From contig VDFB02275664.1 of assembly GCA_007258455.2 (NCBI GenBank), forward strand, positions 186,001-250,000: 64,000 nucleotides of DNA. The letters run 5' to 3'. The notes below the pieces were generated by a model that was not told where the DNA came from, ran no database searches, and worked only from the letters and a program-made list of their open reading frames with translations. Shown one piece after another: positions 23,640-35,130 of this stretch; position 1 is the stretch's first letter, and each line of letters opens with the position of its first letter. A program made the translations under genes and the position numbers. Origin of the DNA: Sequoia sempervirens (taxonomy: Eukaryota > Streptophyta > Pinopsida > Cupressales > Cupressaceae).

Positions 23640-24589
23640 TAGAACATAGCCTAAGTGAATGATAATGTAGAACCTATGAGAATAGGATAAGTAGAGTCAA
23701 TGATAATGCAAAGAAAACTCAAAAAACCGAATAATAACGAGCCTTTGTGAGCAAGCTCGCTTGGGTCAAACGACTCGATGTGGGTGGACAGCAGTTGAAT
23801 CCGGAGCACGCAAAACCATTCATGCGGCTTCACTTGGAAAAATCTGTGAGCTAACCAACTAGTTTGAAGTTAAAAATGTTCATAGTGTCGTAACAAATGT
23901 CGGTTACCTTCATGGTGGCGAGGAAATCATTGATGGCAGGGAGAAACCCGTTCGTTGCTTGCATGGTGGAAGTGGAGCCGTCGGTAACGTTCACTAATTG
24001 GCGTGTACCCATATCCTAACAAGCTTCTACCCATATACCAACCACAGTCTGAGCATCACAGGTTGTGGTAAATGTTTGAAGGTTGTAGACGATGAACCGA
24101 GCACGTAGTGGCGTGCAAGTGAAGAAAGAACAACAACTTGCTAGAATGAAAGGTTGAGAAGATGGCGAGAAGAGTGAGGCACTGAGAGCATTGAATGCAG
24201 GTTGGCTTGAAAAAAACGCGGGGTGGTGTGGAGCTAAGGAGATGAGACTTGCATTAAACACAACAGTCGAGAAGTATAGGAAGGGCGGCAAGTGATAAAT
24301 GCGACATAGTGGATTCTTAGGGTGGCGGACTGAGAGAAGTTGACGTGGCAAGGCTGTCAACTTCGGACGTCGTGCCATGCAGGAAGTGGCACCCGAGGTG
24401 CCTACGTATCGGTCGACGGGTCTTTTTTTCAATCTTTAAAATGCGTGGACAAATATTGTCCTGCCACGTGGCAAAATAATTTGATATTGTTTATATAATA
24501 TTTTATCCTAATGGATATAAGGCAAAAAAAGTTATTGGCCACGTGGACCATCTGATTTTAGGTGCGTACGTATCGGCTCCTCTCCCCTA
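23640..24589 (-). repeat. Right terminal inverted repeat, outer module
   Basis: This is the partner of 8468-9420. It carries the best preserved captured exon pair (23762-24005). It ends CGTACGTATCGGCTCCTCTC followed by CCCTA at 24589. Confidence 0.85.
23762..24005 (-). pseudogene. Captured host-gene fragment with a 75-nt intron (right arm copy)
   Basis: On the minus strand, exon-like sequence encodes NVTDGSTSTMQATNGFLPA and then INDFLATMK, ending at 23908 before GTAACC. A 75-nt intron (23907-23833) ends TTTTTCCAAG. Exon 2 encodes KPHEWFCVLRIQLLSTHIES with FDP to follow, to about 23762. Base composition and reading frame are clearly protein-like and better preserved than in the left arm. The source gene is not recognised. 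No start codon or downstream exon is present. Confidence 0.6.
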
Positions 24590-24703
24590 TGGAAGAATTT
24601 TTTTTTTAAATTGTGAAGGACCAGCGTATAGGTGTGGGCCCCAACGAGCGCATGTCCCATTGCACGTTAGGGCCCCCACTTACGTATCGGCTCCTCTCCC
24701 CTA
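24590..24703 (-). repeat. Second right-end terminus beside the element
   Basis: About 114 bp beyond the right end, ACGTATCGGCTCCTCTCCCC followed by TA recurs (to 24703). Between the two is a GC-rich stretch with GTGTGGGCCCCAACGAGC. This could be the remnant of another family member inserted end-to-end, or the true outer end. Confidence 0.6.
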
Positions 24704-25090
24704 GCTAACATTAAGGGTGCATATGAACTGATCATTTTGACACGATACTTTAAAGTACAAGTAGATTTATCACAGCGCAAAGTTTGCAGCATGCAAAAAG
24801 CTAGAACTTGATGGTACAGGAATTTGCCAGAACAATTCTCTAACGAGGGCCAATCCGTATGGACAAGTTTTGAGTTCAGATTAAATTTTCCATGAAAACA
24901 TAGCAATAAAATAGAATAAACCAACCAATCCTTCGTAGGAAAATTTACATCAGCTGAGTTCATCATGAGCTTCTATTAAAATATGATATGAACTGGAAAT
25001 GTTCAACTCTATTCTGTCTGTTATAAGCCCGGACTTTGCCAAAATAGAGTGGAACTCCTATTTAATCTACTTGAAATACCCTTACTTTGT
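24704..25090. other. No supported gene
   Basis: A minus-strand ORF of 99 codons (24667-24966) overlaps the repeat terminus and lacks motifs. It is treated as chance. Confidence 0.55.
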
Positions 25091-25127
25091 TTAGATTGAA
25101 TATTTTTGCACTAGTTTTGTTTTCCAA

Positions 25128-25420
25128 GCATTGAACGAGAAAGTGCATGTTGCCAATACATCACAACTTAAACTAATATGCCTCATCTCAATTATTTTGG
25201 AATTATATCGACCAGATGTGAACATGACTGCAGGTACCTGTTTCTTATGTGGTTATTCTTTCCTTGCATTCAGGATTCCCTCTTACGTACTTCTACAAGG
25301 TTTCTTGGTTGGGTTTACATGGTTACAAACTTTGCACAACTTCTTGTCTCAAATTTGGAGCCAGAGCCTTACCCTCAAGCCAATGACCTGTGCAAATTGC
25401 GTACACTCTAGGCAAAGTTA
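25128..25420 (+). pseudogene. Exon-like remnants of an unidentified host gene
   Basis: After TTTTGTTTTCCAAG (acceptor-like), a block encodes LNEKVHVANTSQLKLICLIS, IILELYRPDVNMTA, and stops at GCAG with GTACCT next (about 25232). A second block follows TTTCCTTGCATTCAG (about 25272) and in another frame encodes RFLGWVYMVTNFAQLLVSNL with EPEPYPQANDLCKL. The intervening 40 nt is short for a plant intron. Both blocks look more protein-like than the neighbours. A continuous 151-codon ORF runs across but mixes frames. Could be a decayed gene. Confidence 0.3.
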
Positions 25421-25589
25421 CTTTGGCAACAAGCCGTTAGTCATTAGAGGAAGCGATTCAAATTTTGGCCATTTAAACCTCTCTAATGCCCCGATGATTA
25501 ACTGTAATTTTGAGAACGTTTTGGTTCCTTTTGGCATTCTAAAGATAATTGTAGCAAATTTTGATTGCAGAAAACTTTTCCTTTAAGCA

Positions 25590-28100
25590 TCTCGACCCTT
25601 ACCCTTAAGTCTATGTCCTAAGTAAAAGATGTATTTGTTGGGCAATTTCTCTAAGCAGTAGATTTTGTCGTTAGGGAAAATGAATCTGTGATAACATTCT
25701 TGTTCCTCTTGGCATTATGTCAGTCATTATTATGGAAGCAAATCATTTGTTCCAAGGTACATGTCTATTTCTGACGTATATGTTACTTTGTTTATTAGTG
25801 GGTTGGCTGAAATGTGGTACATAACGTTTCTTTTGAAATAGTAGACAAGGGAAGAAATCCTGCACATGTTTTGCCTTCAATTCACGGTGAATAAAAATAA
25901 TTTTCATACTGAGATTACGTTTGTTATTAGCTATAATCCTCACGGATCTGCATTTTAACTATAAAATTACAAACTTCCTAGTAATGTTCAACCACTTATT
26001 TTACCTTGCGTATTTATCTCACTAATTGCTGACAAACGGGTTTGTAATACTTGAGAAAATGCATTTTGGTGATGTTAGTAACAGTTTCCACGCAGCTTAA
26101 TATGTATCTGTAGCATTGAATGGTTAATTGCTTTGTAAGCCAAAGCATGTGATCGAGTCAGTTGCATTACATGGTATGTACTATTTGAACTTTGAAGTAT
26201 CTTTCCTTCCAAGGACACCGAAGGGACGTACTGCTTAGTCTATTCAGATTACTACCCTGAGTTAAATGCAACAAGTATTTTGAAGTTTTTTTTCTCATGC
26301 ACGATATATTCTTTTTGAAATCAAGTGTCGTGTTTCTGACTTGACTGAATCACGAGATGCATATATATGTGCAACACATAAATAGATTTTGATCATTATT
26401 TGCTGACAAATGTTTGGACTCCATGGTAGTCCAAGCTGTAACTACCTATTCCTCCTCCCACCATTATTATTATTATTATTATTCTTCAGTGTATGTATTG
26501 CGCGAATACTTCATCATGTATATACCTACAACGAACATGAAAAGGTGATTTTGAAGACATTATATTTAAGACAATTTAAAATACAAAGCAGATTTTAAGC
26601 CCACTATTGAAACACCTCCATAATTTTTATTTTGCAATAAATGTCGCTTCTGTTAGAATTATTAGCTCAACTTTGTTCATACAAAGTAGAAACATGCTCT
26701 ATCCATGCAAAGTACATCTTTGAAATCCTATTAAGCAAGAGAGACAAATTGAACAACATGCACCCTAACAACCTCAATCCCACCCGCTCCTCCTACATAG
26801 TTTGTTCTAATGGATATCATTATATTGTCTGATAGAGGTATTATTGGTAAAATCAATGAGTGTTTCTCAATATGTTTTGTTACTGAGTCTAAACCTCAAT
26901 AGTAATCAGTTAAAGCAGATTTATAGATGAGTCTTCCCAACATCAAGTGTAGGCATTCCATCCTTGTCTGAATTATAGGTCCAGGATGTTATTGCATGTG
27001 AAACTAAATTATGTCAAATAGAAGCAAATTATGTTGCTTTAGCGGCATTAGGAATAATAATTTAAATTTCAAGCTTCTTCACTAGTAGAACAATCTAGGT
27101 TACTTGAAAGAGATGGCCTATCACAAACTATAAAGACAAAACAAATAATTGACATTTTATGAGCCTACATGAGTCAAGATAAATGACATAACCAAGATTT
27201 CCAATGTTTTTGGAGAAACATCATACATGCTTTATTGGTGAGAATGTGATCATCATGCTAGTAATATGACCAATGCGTAGGGGAAAAAAATTATTTTCCT
27301 GTTTGTTTTTTCTATTCTAATATCCTTGGGGTTTTGTTATGGCTAGGTAAGGAGAGACTACAACAAATGTTGTATTTGTCAATCTTCTACTTGCTTATAG
27401 CTGAAGTAGATACTTCATACAATTATGCTCTTTAATATACATATCAGAATAGTTAAAAGATAGGCTAAAAATATTTTTAAGGTAGACAATATACTTTAAA
27501 GGCATCTTCTATGTTGTTTTGTCCTTGTAATGTGATTCCCACATGCACTTTGAATTTGTTGTTTCTTGTATAATGTTTCATGTGATGTGTTTACATGATT
27601 GCCTTTAGGCTTTGAATTTTTTCCTAATGTTTTGGAGGGAAAATAATCTTATGTGATCCCTAGGCAATCACATAAAGGAAAAAGGTTATACTACTTGAAA
27701 TCAAGGAAAAGAGAAATACAATTTAATCTTAAGATGACTTGACATTTTGTTGTGTATTTACATTTGTAAGTTTATTGATGCATTTTTCCTTTTTATAATA
27801 GGAATACGATAGACTAACATTTTAAGAATAAGATCAAGAAGTTACTACTAGAATATTTTAGCAAATATATAGCCAATTTAATTCAAATAAATCTTAAATT
27901 AAATTTTGACCAATATTATAGTACACTTTACAATTAAGAGAATCAATATTATGAAGAAAATAATCATATTGTGTAGTCCATCGCCTAAAAAGTAAGGGAG
28001 AAAAATTGTGGGTCTAGTAGTAAAGTAGAGAAAAGCTCTAGATCCTGTGGTATGATAGCAGAGCCTAAATTTGATAGTTGACCTTGCTTGTTAAGCAATT
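25590..28100. other. Mostly featureless DNA
   Basis: A short (ATT)n tract lies at 26463-26487. Forward ORFs of about 62 codons at 26410 and 26641 have no motifs. At 26990-27060 one frame reads QIEANYVALAALG, which resembles the EAEYVA box of a copia RNase H, but too little is preserved to call an element. Confidence 0.45.
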
Positions 28101-28440
28101 TTTTATATATAGGCAATTTCATCAACACGTCAACCTTAGATTGCTTGCTCTATTTTATAGGGCCTAAGTTTAGTAGTCGTGTAGTCATATTTAGGCATTT
28201 ATATTACAAAATATAATCAAAATGTTAGAAAGATTTTATCACATTGAAGGAGAGATTTTAAATAAACTGTCAAATCTGTCAAATATATAAATAGCATAAC
28301 TCTATATAATTTTTCAACAAATTTGATAGTTTGTTGGAAATCTCTCCTTTAATGTGATATAATCTTTTTTAAAATTTTGATTGTATTTTGCAACAGAATT
28401 GTCTAAATTTAGGTTGACATGTTCATGAAGTTGCTACATA
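28100..28440. mobile_element. MITE-like foldback element
   Basis: ACAAAATATAATCAAAATGT through TCACATTGAAGGAGAGATTT and AAACTGTCAAATCTG (28204-28279) is matched in reverse complement by 28316-28397 (GGAAATCTCTCCTTTAATGT, AATTTTGATTGTATTTTGCA). Arms are about 75 bp around a loop of about 40 bp. Weaker inverted similarity extends outward (TTTAGGCATTT with AAATTTAGG). No coding capacity. Target duplication not resolved. Confidence 0.65.
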
Positions 28441-29680
28441 ACCAACTCTTGATTCTTAACCATTAGCTATTGGGTATTCTGTGTCACACACATTATGATG
28501 GTGTTATTTTAGGATATATTTTTTCCATTGAAGAGTCACAACCATAGATGGTAGGGTTTTGCATGCTTACTCATCAATAAACAAACATTACGCTAAACTT
28601 TTAGTACTTTACAGCTGACTCAAGTGAGTTCTCTTAGTTTTTTATCCATATCAATTAGTCATAAAGGAAGTTGAATAAGATTGACTTGATTTGGTATATA
28701 TTGTTACTATTGAGAGGTCACACCAAAAAGGAAGAAAAAGAGTGGCCAAAAGAGGGAACAAAATTATCTTGTGCCATCTAATCTCATCATGACTTTTTTT
28801 TTATATGCAATGATATAAATTTTAGAGAGCCAAAAATTATAGGCCAAACTTAAATCTGTAGAACAAATTCCTCCCCTTAATCACAATGTAGTCCTTAGAA
28901 ATACTAAGCTAAAAAATTTCCCCCTAATTAATCTTGTTGAGGTGTACATTGTGTAAGGATTTCTTTATTAGTAGGTTTTAATCTCTTCTTATTGCAAATC
29001 TTTGTTATTTTATCTTATTTTTTGTTTGATGGAAGTATCTCTTTATTGTGGATAGTATTGTCCCACAACAATAATGGTCCCATTTAAATTTGTATGTCAA
29101 TAGCATTGTCTTCTTGTTCTTATGTTGCTTGCTTTCACATCCCAAGTCTTTGGTCATCTCTCTAGATAAGACTTTTTTTTCAAGAATATGCCAAAAAACA
29201 CAATTAGCTTTTGTTGAAAATATTATGTCAATTATTATATGTTGTGGAATATAGATGTGACAATGGGCTATTTATATCTTCATATGCATTTATATAACAT
29301 ATTTTTTTCTCTATCAATTTAATATAGGTTTTCATTTGTGTACCCTTTTTCTTCCTCTTAAGAGAATATTTTTAAAAATTATAAAAAATATAACAAATAG
29401 AGACTAAAGAATTTAGGGAAAATAATGAACAATTGTATTATTGAATGTGAATCAATATACACTAGGATGTGGTTATCAACTTAATTCACCATGCAATCAC
29501 TTAACAATTCTTTTTTACTAAATTATTTTCTCAATAATACAAGTTAAAAAGTGTTGAAAAAATTTGAACTTCGCTATTATGAATGATTTAATAAAAATGT
29601 TGGCATGTTTATTTTGAGTTGATTAATGTTAAAATTGAGTATTTTGTTGTTGAACATGTTATTAAATATAGTGGCATTGA
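28441..29680. other. No supported gene
   Basis: AT-rich DNA with no array, domain or long frame. Confidence 0.55.
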
Positions 29681-29689
29681 ACCTCAATG

Positions 29690-31000
29690 TGTTTTGTGTG
29701 CTCATAAAATACTAGTTTCTAAACAAGTTTAAACAACATCTTGATTGTCACAAAATAAAATTGTAGGTTGCATCTTAGGTATGCCTATTCATATCAAAAT
29801 GTTGTTTAACCAATCACTTTATAGGTAACTCCACGTGAGGCACAAAATTCTACTGCTTTAGAAAAGTGATCAACTATGTTTTGCTTCTTCCCCCCATAAT
29901 ATCAATCCATATCTCAAAATGAATATGAATCTAGAAGTAGATTTTCTATCATGCAAATATTCTACATAGTTTGTGTCTTGTGTATTTGCTCAAGACAAGT
30001 TTATCATTTTGCTCATTTTACAAACCATATTTCACTATACCATGAACATATAGTATCACTTACTTTGCTACTTTCTAGTGACATACCTTGGGTTCCTACA
30101 TGAAATTCAAAAGATAATTGACAAGTATAATTGATATCTAGGTTGGTCTAGGTTAGGTAAATGAGACCCCCAATAAATTAGTGATAAAGAGTTGCATTCA
30201 CCTAAGTTGGAAAATCATTCCTTGATAGATGCAAATTCATCTCCATAGGTTTTGACACATGATTGCATTGCAAGTTTTTTTAAACAATGTTTTAGCAAAC
30301 TTCATTTGAGTTACAAATATAATATTTTTCTTTTGGCACACTTCAAATTCAAGATAGCAATACAAAAGCTGATTTTTTTTAGGTCAAATGATTGTTTGAG
30401 ACCATTACATGTTACTTCAATCATCCTTTGAGAAATTTTATTAATGATAAATTCATTGAAATAATCAAAATCACAATCTCTCCTCATGTTTTTGATGTAG
30501 AGATTTGGATCATATGCATTCCTAGCGAATCCATGACTTAGGATATATGCTTGTCAATTTTGATGTAGTAGACTTTGGGAACTTGTTAAAGAGAGTAGAT
30601 AGAATTCACAAGTTTGCACACTTTTTGCTTTTGACCAAGTTTAGTGTATGCTTCTGGTTGAGTCATATAAACCTTTACTTTGAGATTGCCTACCAATAAA
30701 GTACTCTTAACATCCATTTGATGACCTTGCAACCAAATCAAGCTACCTTTTTTAAAAATATTATGATGGTCTTGATCTTTGGAGTGGGGCCAAAAGTGAC
30801 CTCATAGTTGAAATGCTTTCCTTTTGTGCATAATTTTTTGCCACAAGTTAGGCTTTAGTCTTGTCAATTTCTCCTACTTTCGATTTTATCTTGAACACTT
30901 AATTCACATGCAATAGCTCTCTTCCTTGGTAGATCACAAGTTCCTAAATAGTATTTTTCATCAATCCTTGGTATTATGCACATCCATGACATCTTCTAAA
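29690..31000 (-). pseudogene. Decayed Ty1/copia reverse transcriptase and RNase H
   Basis: Reading the minus strand from 30955 down, family boxes appear in order. PRKRAIACELSVQDKI is followed by KVGEIDKTKA and LVAKNYAQKE (RT finger region, 30955-30805). LQGHQMDVKSTLL then KVYMTQPEAY and KVCKLVNSIYSL (RT palm, 30745-30560) come next. A TRPDI-like box lies at about 30160, KQNIVDHFSKAVEFCAS (RNase H KKQ..VALST motif) at 29895-29825, and PTILFCDNQDV (RNase H CDNQ box) at 29768-29737. Stops and frameshifts are frequent. Integrase and gag are not recognised upstream, and no LTRs are assigned. Confidence 0.85.
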
Positions 31001-31560
31001 GATTGATTCACGAGCGTACACCACTATCATTGGTTTTGAGTTTTGAGTCATTGTCCACATTGGAGCCAAAATTATTTTTTCATGAGCCTTGCTACGAGCC
31101 TTTGGTTGTGTAGTAAACATCAAAATTTACATTTGACTTCTCATACTTCATGTTTGATGTAATACTTCCAAGGAATTTTGTGCACAACATACAAGAATGA
31201 GGATGGAGGTTAATCTTTTTGAAACAAATTTACACCATCGTTTCCTTTATTTTCAATGTTCTCAATTTCATTTTCTTAATTGTCAAATATTTTTCGTGCT
31301 TGTTCAAACTAGTAGATTAGATGGCAAGGTAGGTGTGTTATAACCACTCTCCTCATTAAAGAGATCACTTGAATGTGTGGTTTCATTGTGGTTGAATTCA
31401 ATGAGATATTGTTGAACCTTGTACTTTAATAGATAGTCTTGGTCAATTTAGGTGAGGTTCAAAGGTTGTATGAAAAAGAGTAGTTAGGGGTTCTTGTTAG
31501 AGGTTGTTCTACTTTATTTAAAAGATAGTGTATCTACACTCTAATCTAAGTGATTAGTCT
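31001..31560. other. Probable upstream part of the decayed copia element
   Basis: Continuous with the minus-strand copia remnant, but I see no readable integrase or gag box. Likely the same element, decayed beyond recognition. Confidence 0.4.
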
Positions 31561-31569
31561 CAAGAATAA

Positions 31570-31745
31570 AACAAATGCTTATATTGAATTGAAAAGATTT
31601 TAACTGTAGGATGGAAATGCTTATGTTGAATATAAAAGATTAACTCTATAATAAAATGGCTTATGTTGAATATAAAAGATTAATCATGGATCAAAATTGT
31701 TTATTTCCTGAATATAAAAGACTAACTATAGAATGAAAGGTAGGA
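31570..31745. repeat. 42-bp tandem repeat, about 4 copies
   Basis: ATGCTTATGTTGAATATAAA followed by AGATTAACT recurs at about 31576, 31618, 31659 and 31701 (last copy degraded). Non-coding. Confidence 0.85.
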
Positions 31746-34150
31746 AATAAAATGTAACAAATGAGATTTCAATCTTCTTTTCTTATTTTTTTGTATTTTC
31801 TTATTAGATTTAAAAATACAAGGACTTCACATGCACAAACAATAATGACTAGTATGATGTACTTGCATGCAATATAATATAAAAACAATATTATTTATTC
31901 AAACATAATCATGCAAGAAAATTTAATATTTCATCTATAACATTAGAGGTTCTTCCTCTCGAGTTGAGTTGCCAATTTTTTAGAGATGGGAACACTTCAA
32001 ATCATGACATTTGACTTATCACTTATTAGGAATAGGAGCTAGAACTATTTATATAGAATTTTAGATGACCATACATGCCACATGAATAAAATTGAACTAC
32101 ATTGTATTTCTTTTAACTTAGAAAATGATAAAATTGCTTAATATCATCTTTGCATGATATTAATGATATATAAAGAGAAAAATGACTAATTTAATACTTA
32201 ATTGATTATCATTACCATCAGATCCTATAATATATTGGTGCACTGTGTAGAGCTCCCCTATGTTCAATCAATTGGCGCAAATAACATACATACAACTTAA
32301 TGGACTAACAAATCCTTTATTAAGCAATTCATTGTCCTAGAGGTGCTTCAATTAAATTATCATCCAAATAATCGTAATCTTGAGATGATGTTGACATTGT
32401 ACATGTGCACAATGTCTCTCTTTAAATCTTAACTCAGAGATCCATGGAAATTATTGTATTCCTCTTTACTGCAGCTCGAACATACAAAACTTAAGAACAA
32501 AGTATTTGATTGACAATACTTGTATTCAAATTTACTTCGCACAGAATATCTAGCTAGCTGGGTCTCTCACAAGATCAAACATATATACAACATCCTTGAG
32601 AGTTCCATTATTTCTAAGTTGAAAACAAACTATAAGCAACCACCAACTCTCCCAAAAATATAAGAAGAGGACTAGGTCTTATTTCAACAGTAAATAAAAG
32701 CTAGTGGCCATAAGAGTAAGAATCTTATAAGGACTCTACATCAATTAATAAGATGGTTATAACTAAAGACATGCCTAATAGGGAAAAACTTATTGCAAGC
32801 CTCTAACCACTGTTAGTACAAGTCTCTTTTTTCCTCCACAATTCAATAATAACATAAAGGGAAAAGATGGAGTGATCCATGAATAAATAATGTTCACACA
32901 CTTTGACCATCGCTTGCATCAACTTCTGAAAAATGCATGTATTGTAATTGATCACCTCCTTTGACTATGATGGATCGACATCCTTTTACTATGAGTTGAA
33001 ATCCTTTTGGTGCCAATTGATAGATCCTTTACTACAAGGGTAGGGTTAGTTTATTCCAAAGGCATCTTTCATCATTAATAATTATAATTAATCATAAAAC
33101 TCCATTAAATTCTATAGACAATTCAAGAATTCACACAACCATTTATCAATATAATATATTATCTTCAATGCTTTAAATACTTAAAATATATGAAAGGTAT
33201 GTGAATGTCTATCAAAAATAAGATGGAAAGTATGAAACTAAAGCAAGGAAAATAGGACATTTCTAAGGCTCATCACATTCTATTATGCACACATTGTTCA
33301 AGTTTAACGAGAGTCTTAATTGGATATGAACGTGCATGAGCTTCTTATAAAATCAATGCAGTTTTTAGTCTTAAAACATAAAAGAAGGGGAATATCTTCA
33401 ATTATGAATCCTAATAGGAGTCCATCATGAAATGAGGTTATATTTAAAATTAATAACTAGAGAGTTGCTAGTTCTCGTTGGTCCTAATGCCATGCAATAA
33501 AGATGTGGTGTGAGTGATTGATATTGTTAAGTGTACTTTTATTTTAAAACGTTAAATGAGAATGTGATATCATTTATATTGGACTTATGACCTTTGGAGT
33601 TCCCAACCCTACCCCTTTTTGTAGCTTAGAGCCTCCAAAAGTTGCCAAAAAGTCTTGCTTAATCAAAACACATCTTTTTCACAACAATTATTAAGCCAAA
33701 TTTATGCAAATTATTTCACTTCAAGTAATAATAATTTTTTAAGCAAACAATAATTCAACATGAATCATGTGATGGACCCAAAAAAAAAAAGGTACATTAT
33801 CTAGGCAATTAAATAGGTCAAATTTAGCCTCATCAAAATCCATGAGCCAACAACTTTTTAACTTCTAGTTGCATTTCAAGGACTCGTTATCTAAATTCTT
33901 CCTTTGCATCTTAGGGATGTGCGAAGAAAACTATATTCCTGAACATTTTGAGATGTGAGATGGAGGTTTTTTATTGGTACATGCATGTGTTTAATAGTGA
34001 ACTCGACATCCTTAGCAAATCTTCTTTTAATTTTGCAAACAACAAAAACATTTCATAAAACTCAAAATTCTTTTGGTGAGATAGTAAGGAGTCCTAGAAA
34101 CCTAAACATGTGACATTCAAAACATCCTAGTAGTCCTCTTAGAAATAGGT
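31746..34150. other. No supported gene
   Basis: About 2.4 kb of AT-rich unique-looking DNA without long frames. CTTCCTCTCGAGTTGAGTTG near 31953 resembles a retroelement junction but cannot be assigned. Confidence 0.5.
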
Positions 34151-34155
34151 CAAGT

Positions 34156-34744
34156 TTGACAATGGAGCAATATTCTATAGGCTTACCCCCTAATTATTTT
34201 CCATCATATCTTAGTTTTGATCCTTATATACCAGTTGGTTCGCCTTCTTCTGTTGATCATAATGTTGCTCTTAGGGTTCCATTTGAGTACATTCAAAATA
34301 TAGAAAACTTAAAATATTTACAAATCATGTTATCAAATGATTCCTATACTCAAACGATACCTCTTGTCAAGAATTCAAGAAACTTGTTAATTTCATATCA
34401 AAAAGGCCTTGAGTTTTTTTAGAACATTGGTACACATTGTTGAATGCCATGCACCCTCTTATTCATCCATTCTAGGAAACATAGGAGACTCATAGTCTAA
34501 CATCACTAGCACATAATTATCAATGTCGATGCTAGAAGATTCTATTTACGTGGTGATTGCCTCGCTTGTCACAAAAATTGTGCCTTTTGGTGGTTTTTCT
34601 ACTAGATGTTCCTTTGATACTACTATCATTATGTTTGGTACTTATCAACCCTTGCTTGGTGTTTCATTGGAAAAGAATATCTTAGGTCTAAAAGATAGAT
34701 CACTAAAATCAACCTTTTCCAAGAACAATAATGTGGTAATCTAG
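34156..34744 (+). CDS. Two adjacent unidentified small ORFs
   Basis: Frames of 88 codons (34156-34422, beginning MTMEQYSIGLPPNYFPSY) and 73 codons (34523-34744, with FGGFSTRCSFDTTIIMFGTY) lie in tandem and have better codon character than the AT-rich surroundings. I recognise no domain. They may be pieces of one broken ORF, perhaps from a retroelement. Function not assignable. Confidence 0.25.
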
Positions 34745-35125
34745 ATCAACAAGGATATGAGATTGATTTACAACCTAAAAGGTGACTCAACCAACCTTGG
34801 ATCTAGATTCTTTTGTGTTTGTGTTGGAGGTGGTGGGGTTGATGGATTGAAAAATTGATGCAATAATGTAACTAGGTAAACTTATGAAAGTGCAACACAA
34901 TAAGATGAATTATGACAAACTGAAAACACACAGACAAATTTAAGTTGTAGAAAAGCAGAAGGAAGACATAAATGCACTTGGAGTTTGAATTTGAGCCAAA
35001 TTTGGGTGGTATAGGGTGCAAGGACACCCTAGACTGAGGACTTGGATCTTGAAACTTCATTCACAAGCCTAAGGTCCCTAGTTTGTAGCTTCTTCCTTCT
35101 AGGTTTGGTTGTTGAATCTTCATCT
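34745..35125. other. No supported gene
   Basis: Contains a small inverted pair GGGTGCAAGGACACCCT at about 35017. A minus-strand frame continues out of the solo LTR here but has no motif. Confidence 0.45.
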
Positions 35126-35130
35126 TTTAG

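Larger units (their letters stand above)
8468..24589. mobile_element. Giant palindromic terminal-inverted-repeat element, about 16.1 kb
   Basis: The left end TAGGGGAGAG (8468) followed by GCCGATACGTACGCACC is matched in reverse complement at the right end, GGTGCGTACGTATCGGC then CTCTCCCCTA (to 24589). The inverted similarity extends several kilobases inward: about 8468-14040 pairs with about 20390-24589, with arm-specific insertions and deletions. If the terminus is GGGGAGAG, the flanking TA on both sides fits a TA target duplication, but TA is palindromic and could belong to the repeat. No transposase is visible, so the element looks non-autonomous. Modules inside are reused several times, including pieces of a host gene, as in Pack-type or foldback elements. 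Superfamily not assigned. Confidence 0.8.

Noticed and set aside
8468..24589. Helitron interpretation of the large element
   Set aside because: Helitrons lack terminal inverted repeats. Here the ends are long inverted repeats and no CTRR end with hairpin is seen.
26985..27100. Plus-strand copia RNase H fragment (QIEANYVALAALG)
   Set aside because: Only about 13 residues resemble the family; no neighbouring box on that strand could be found.
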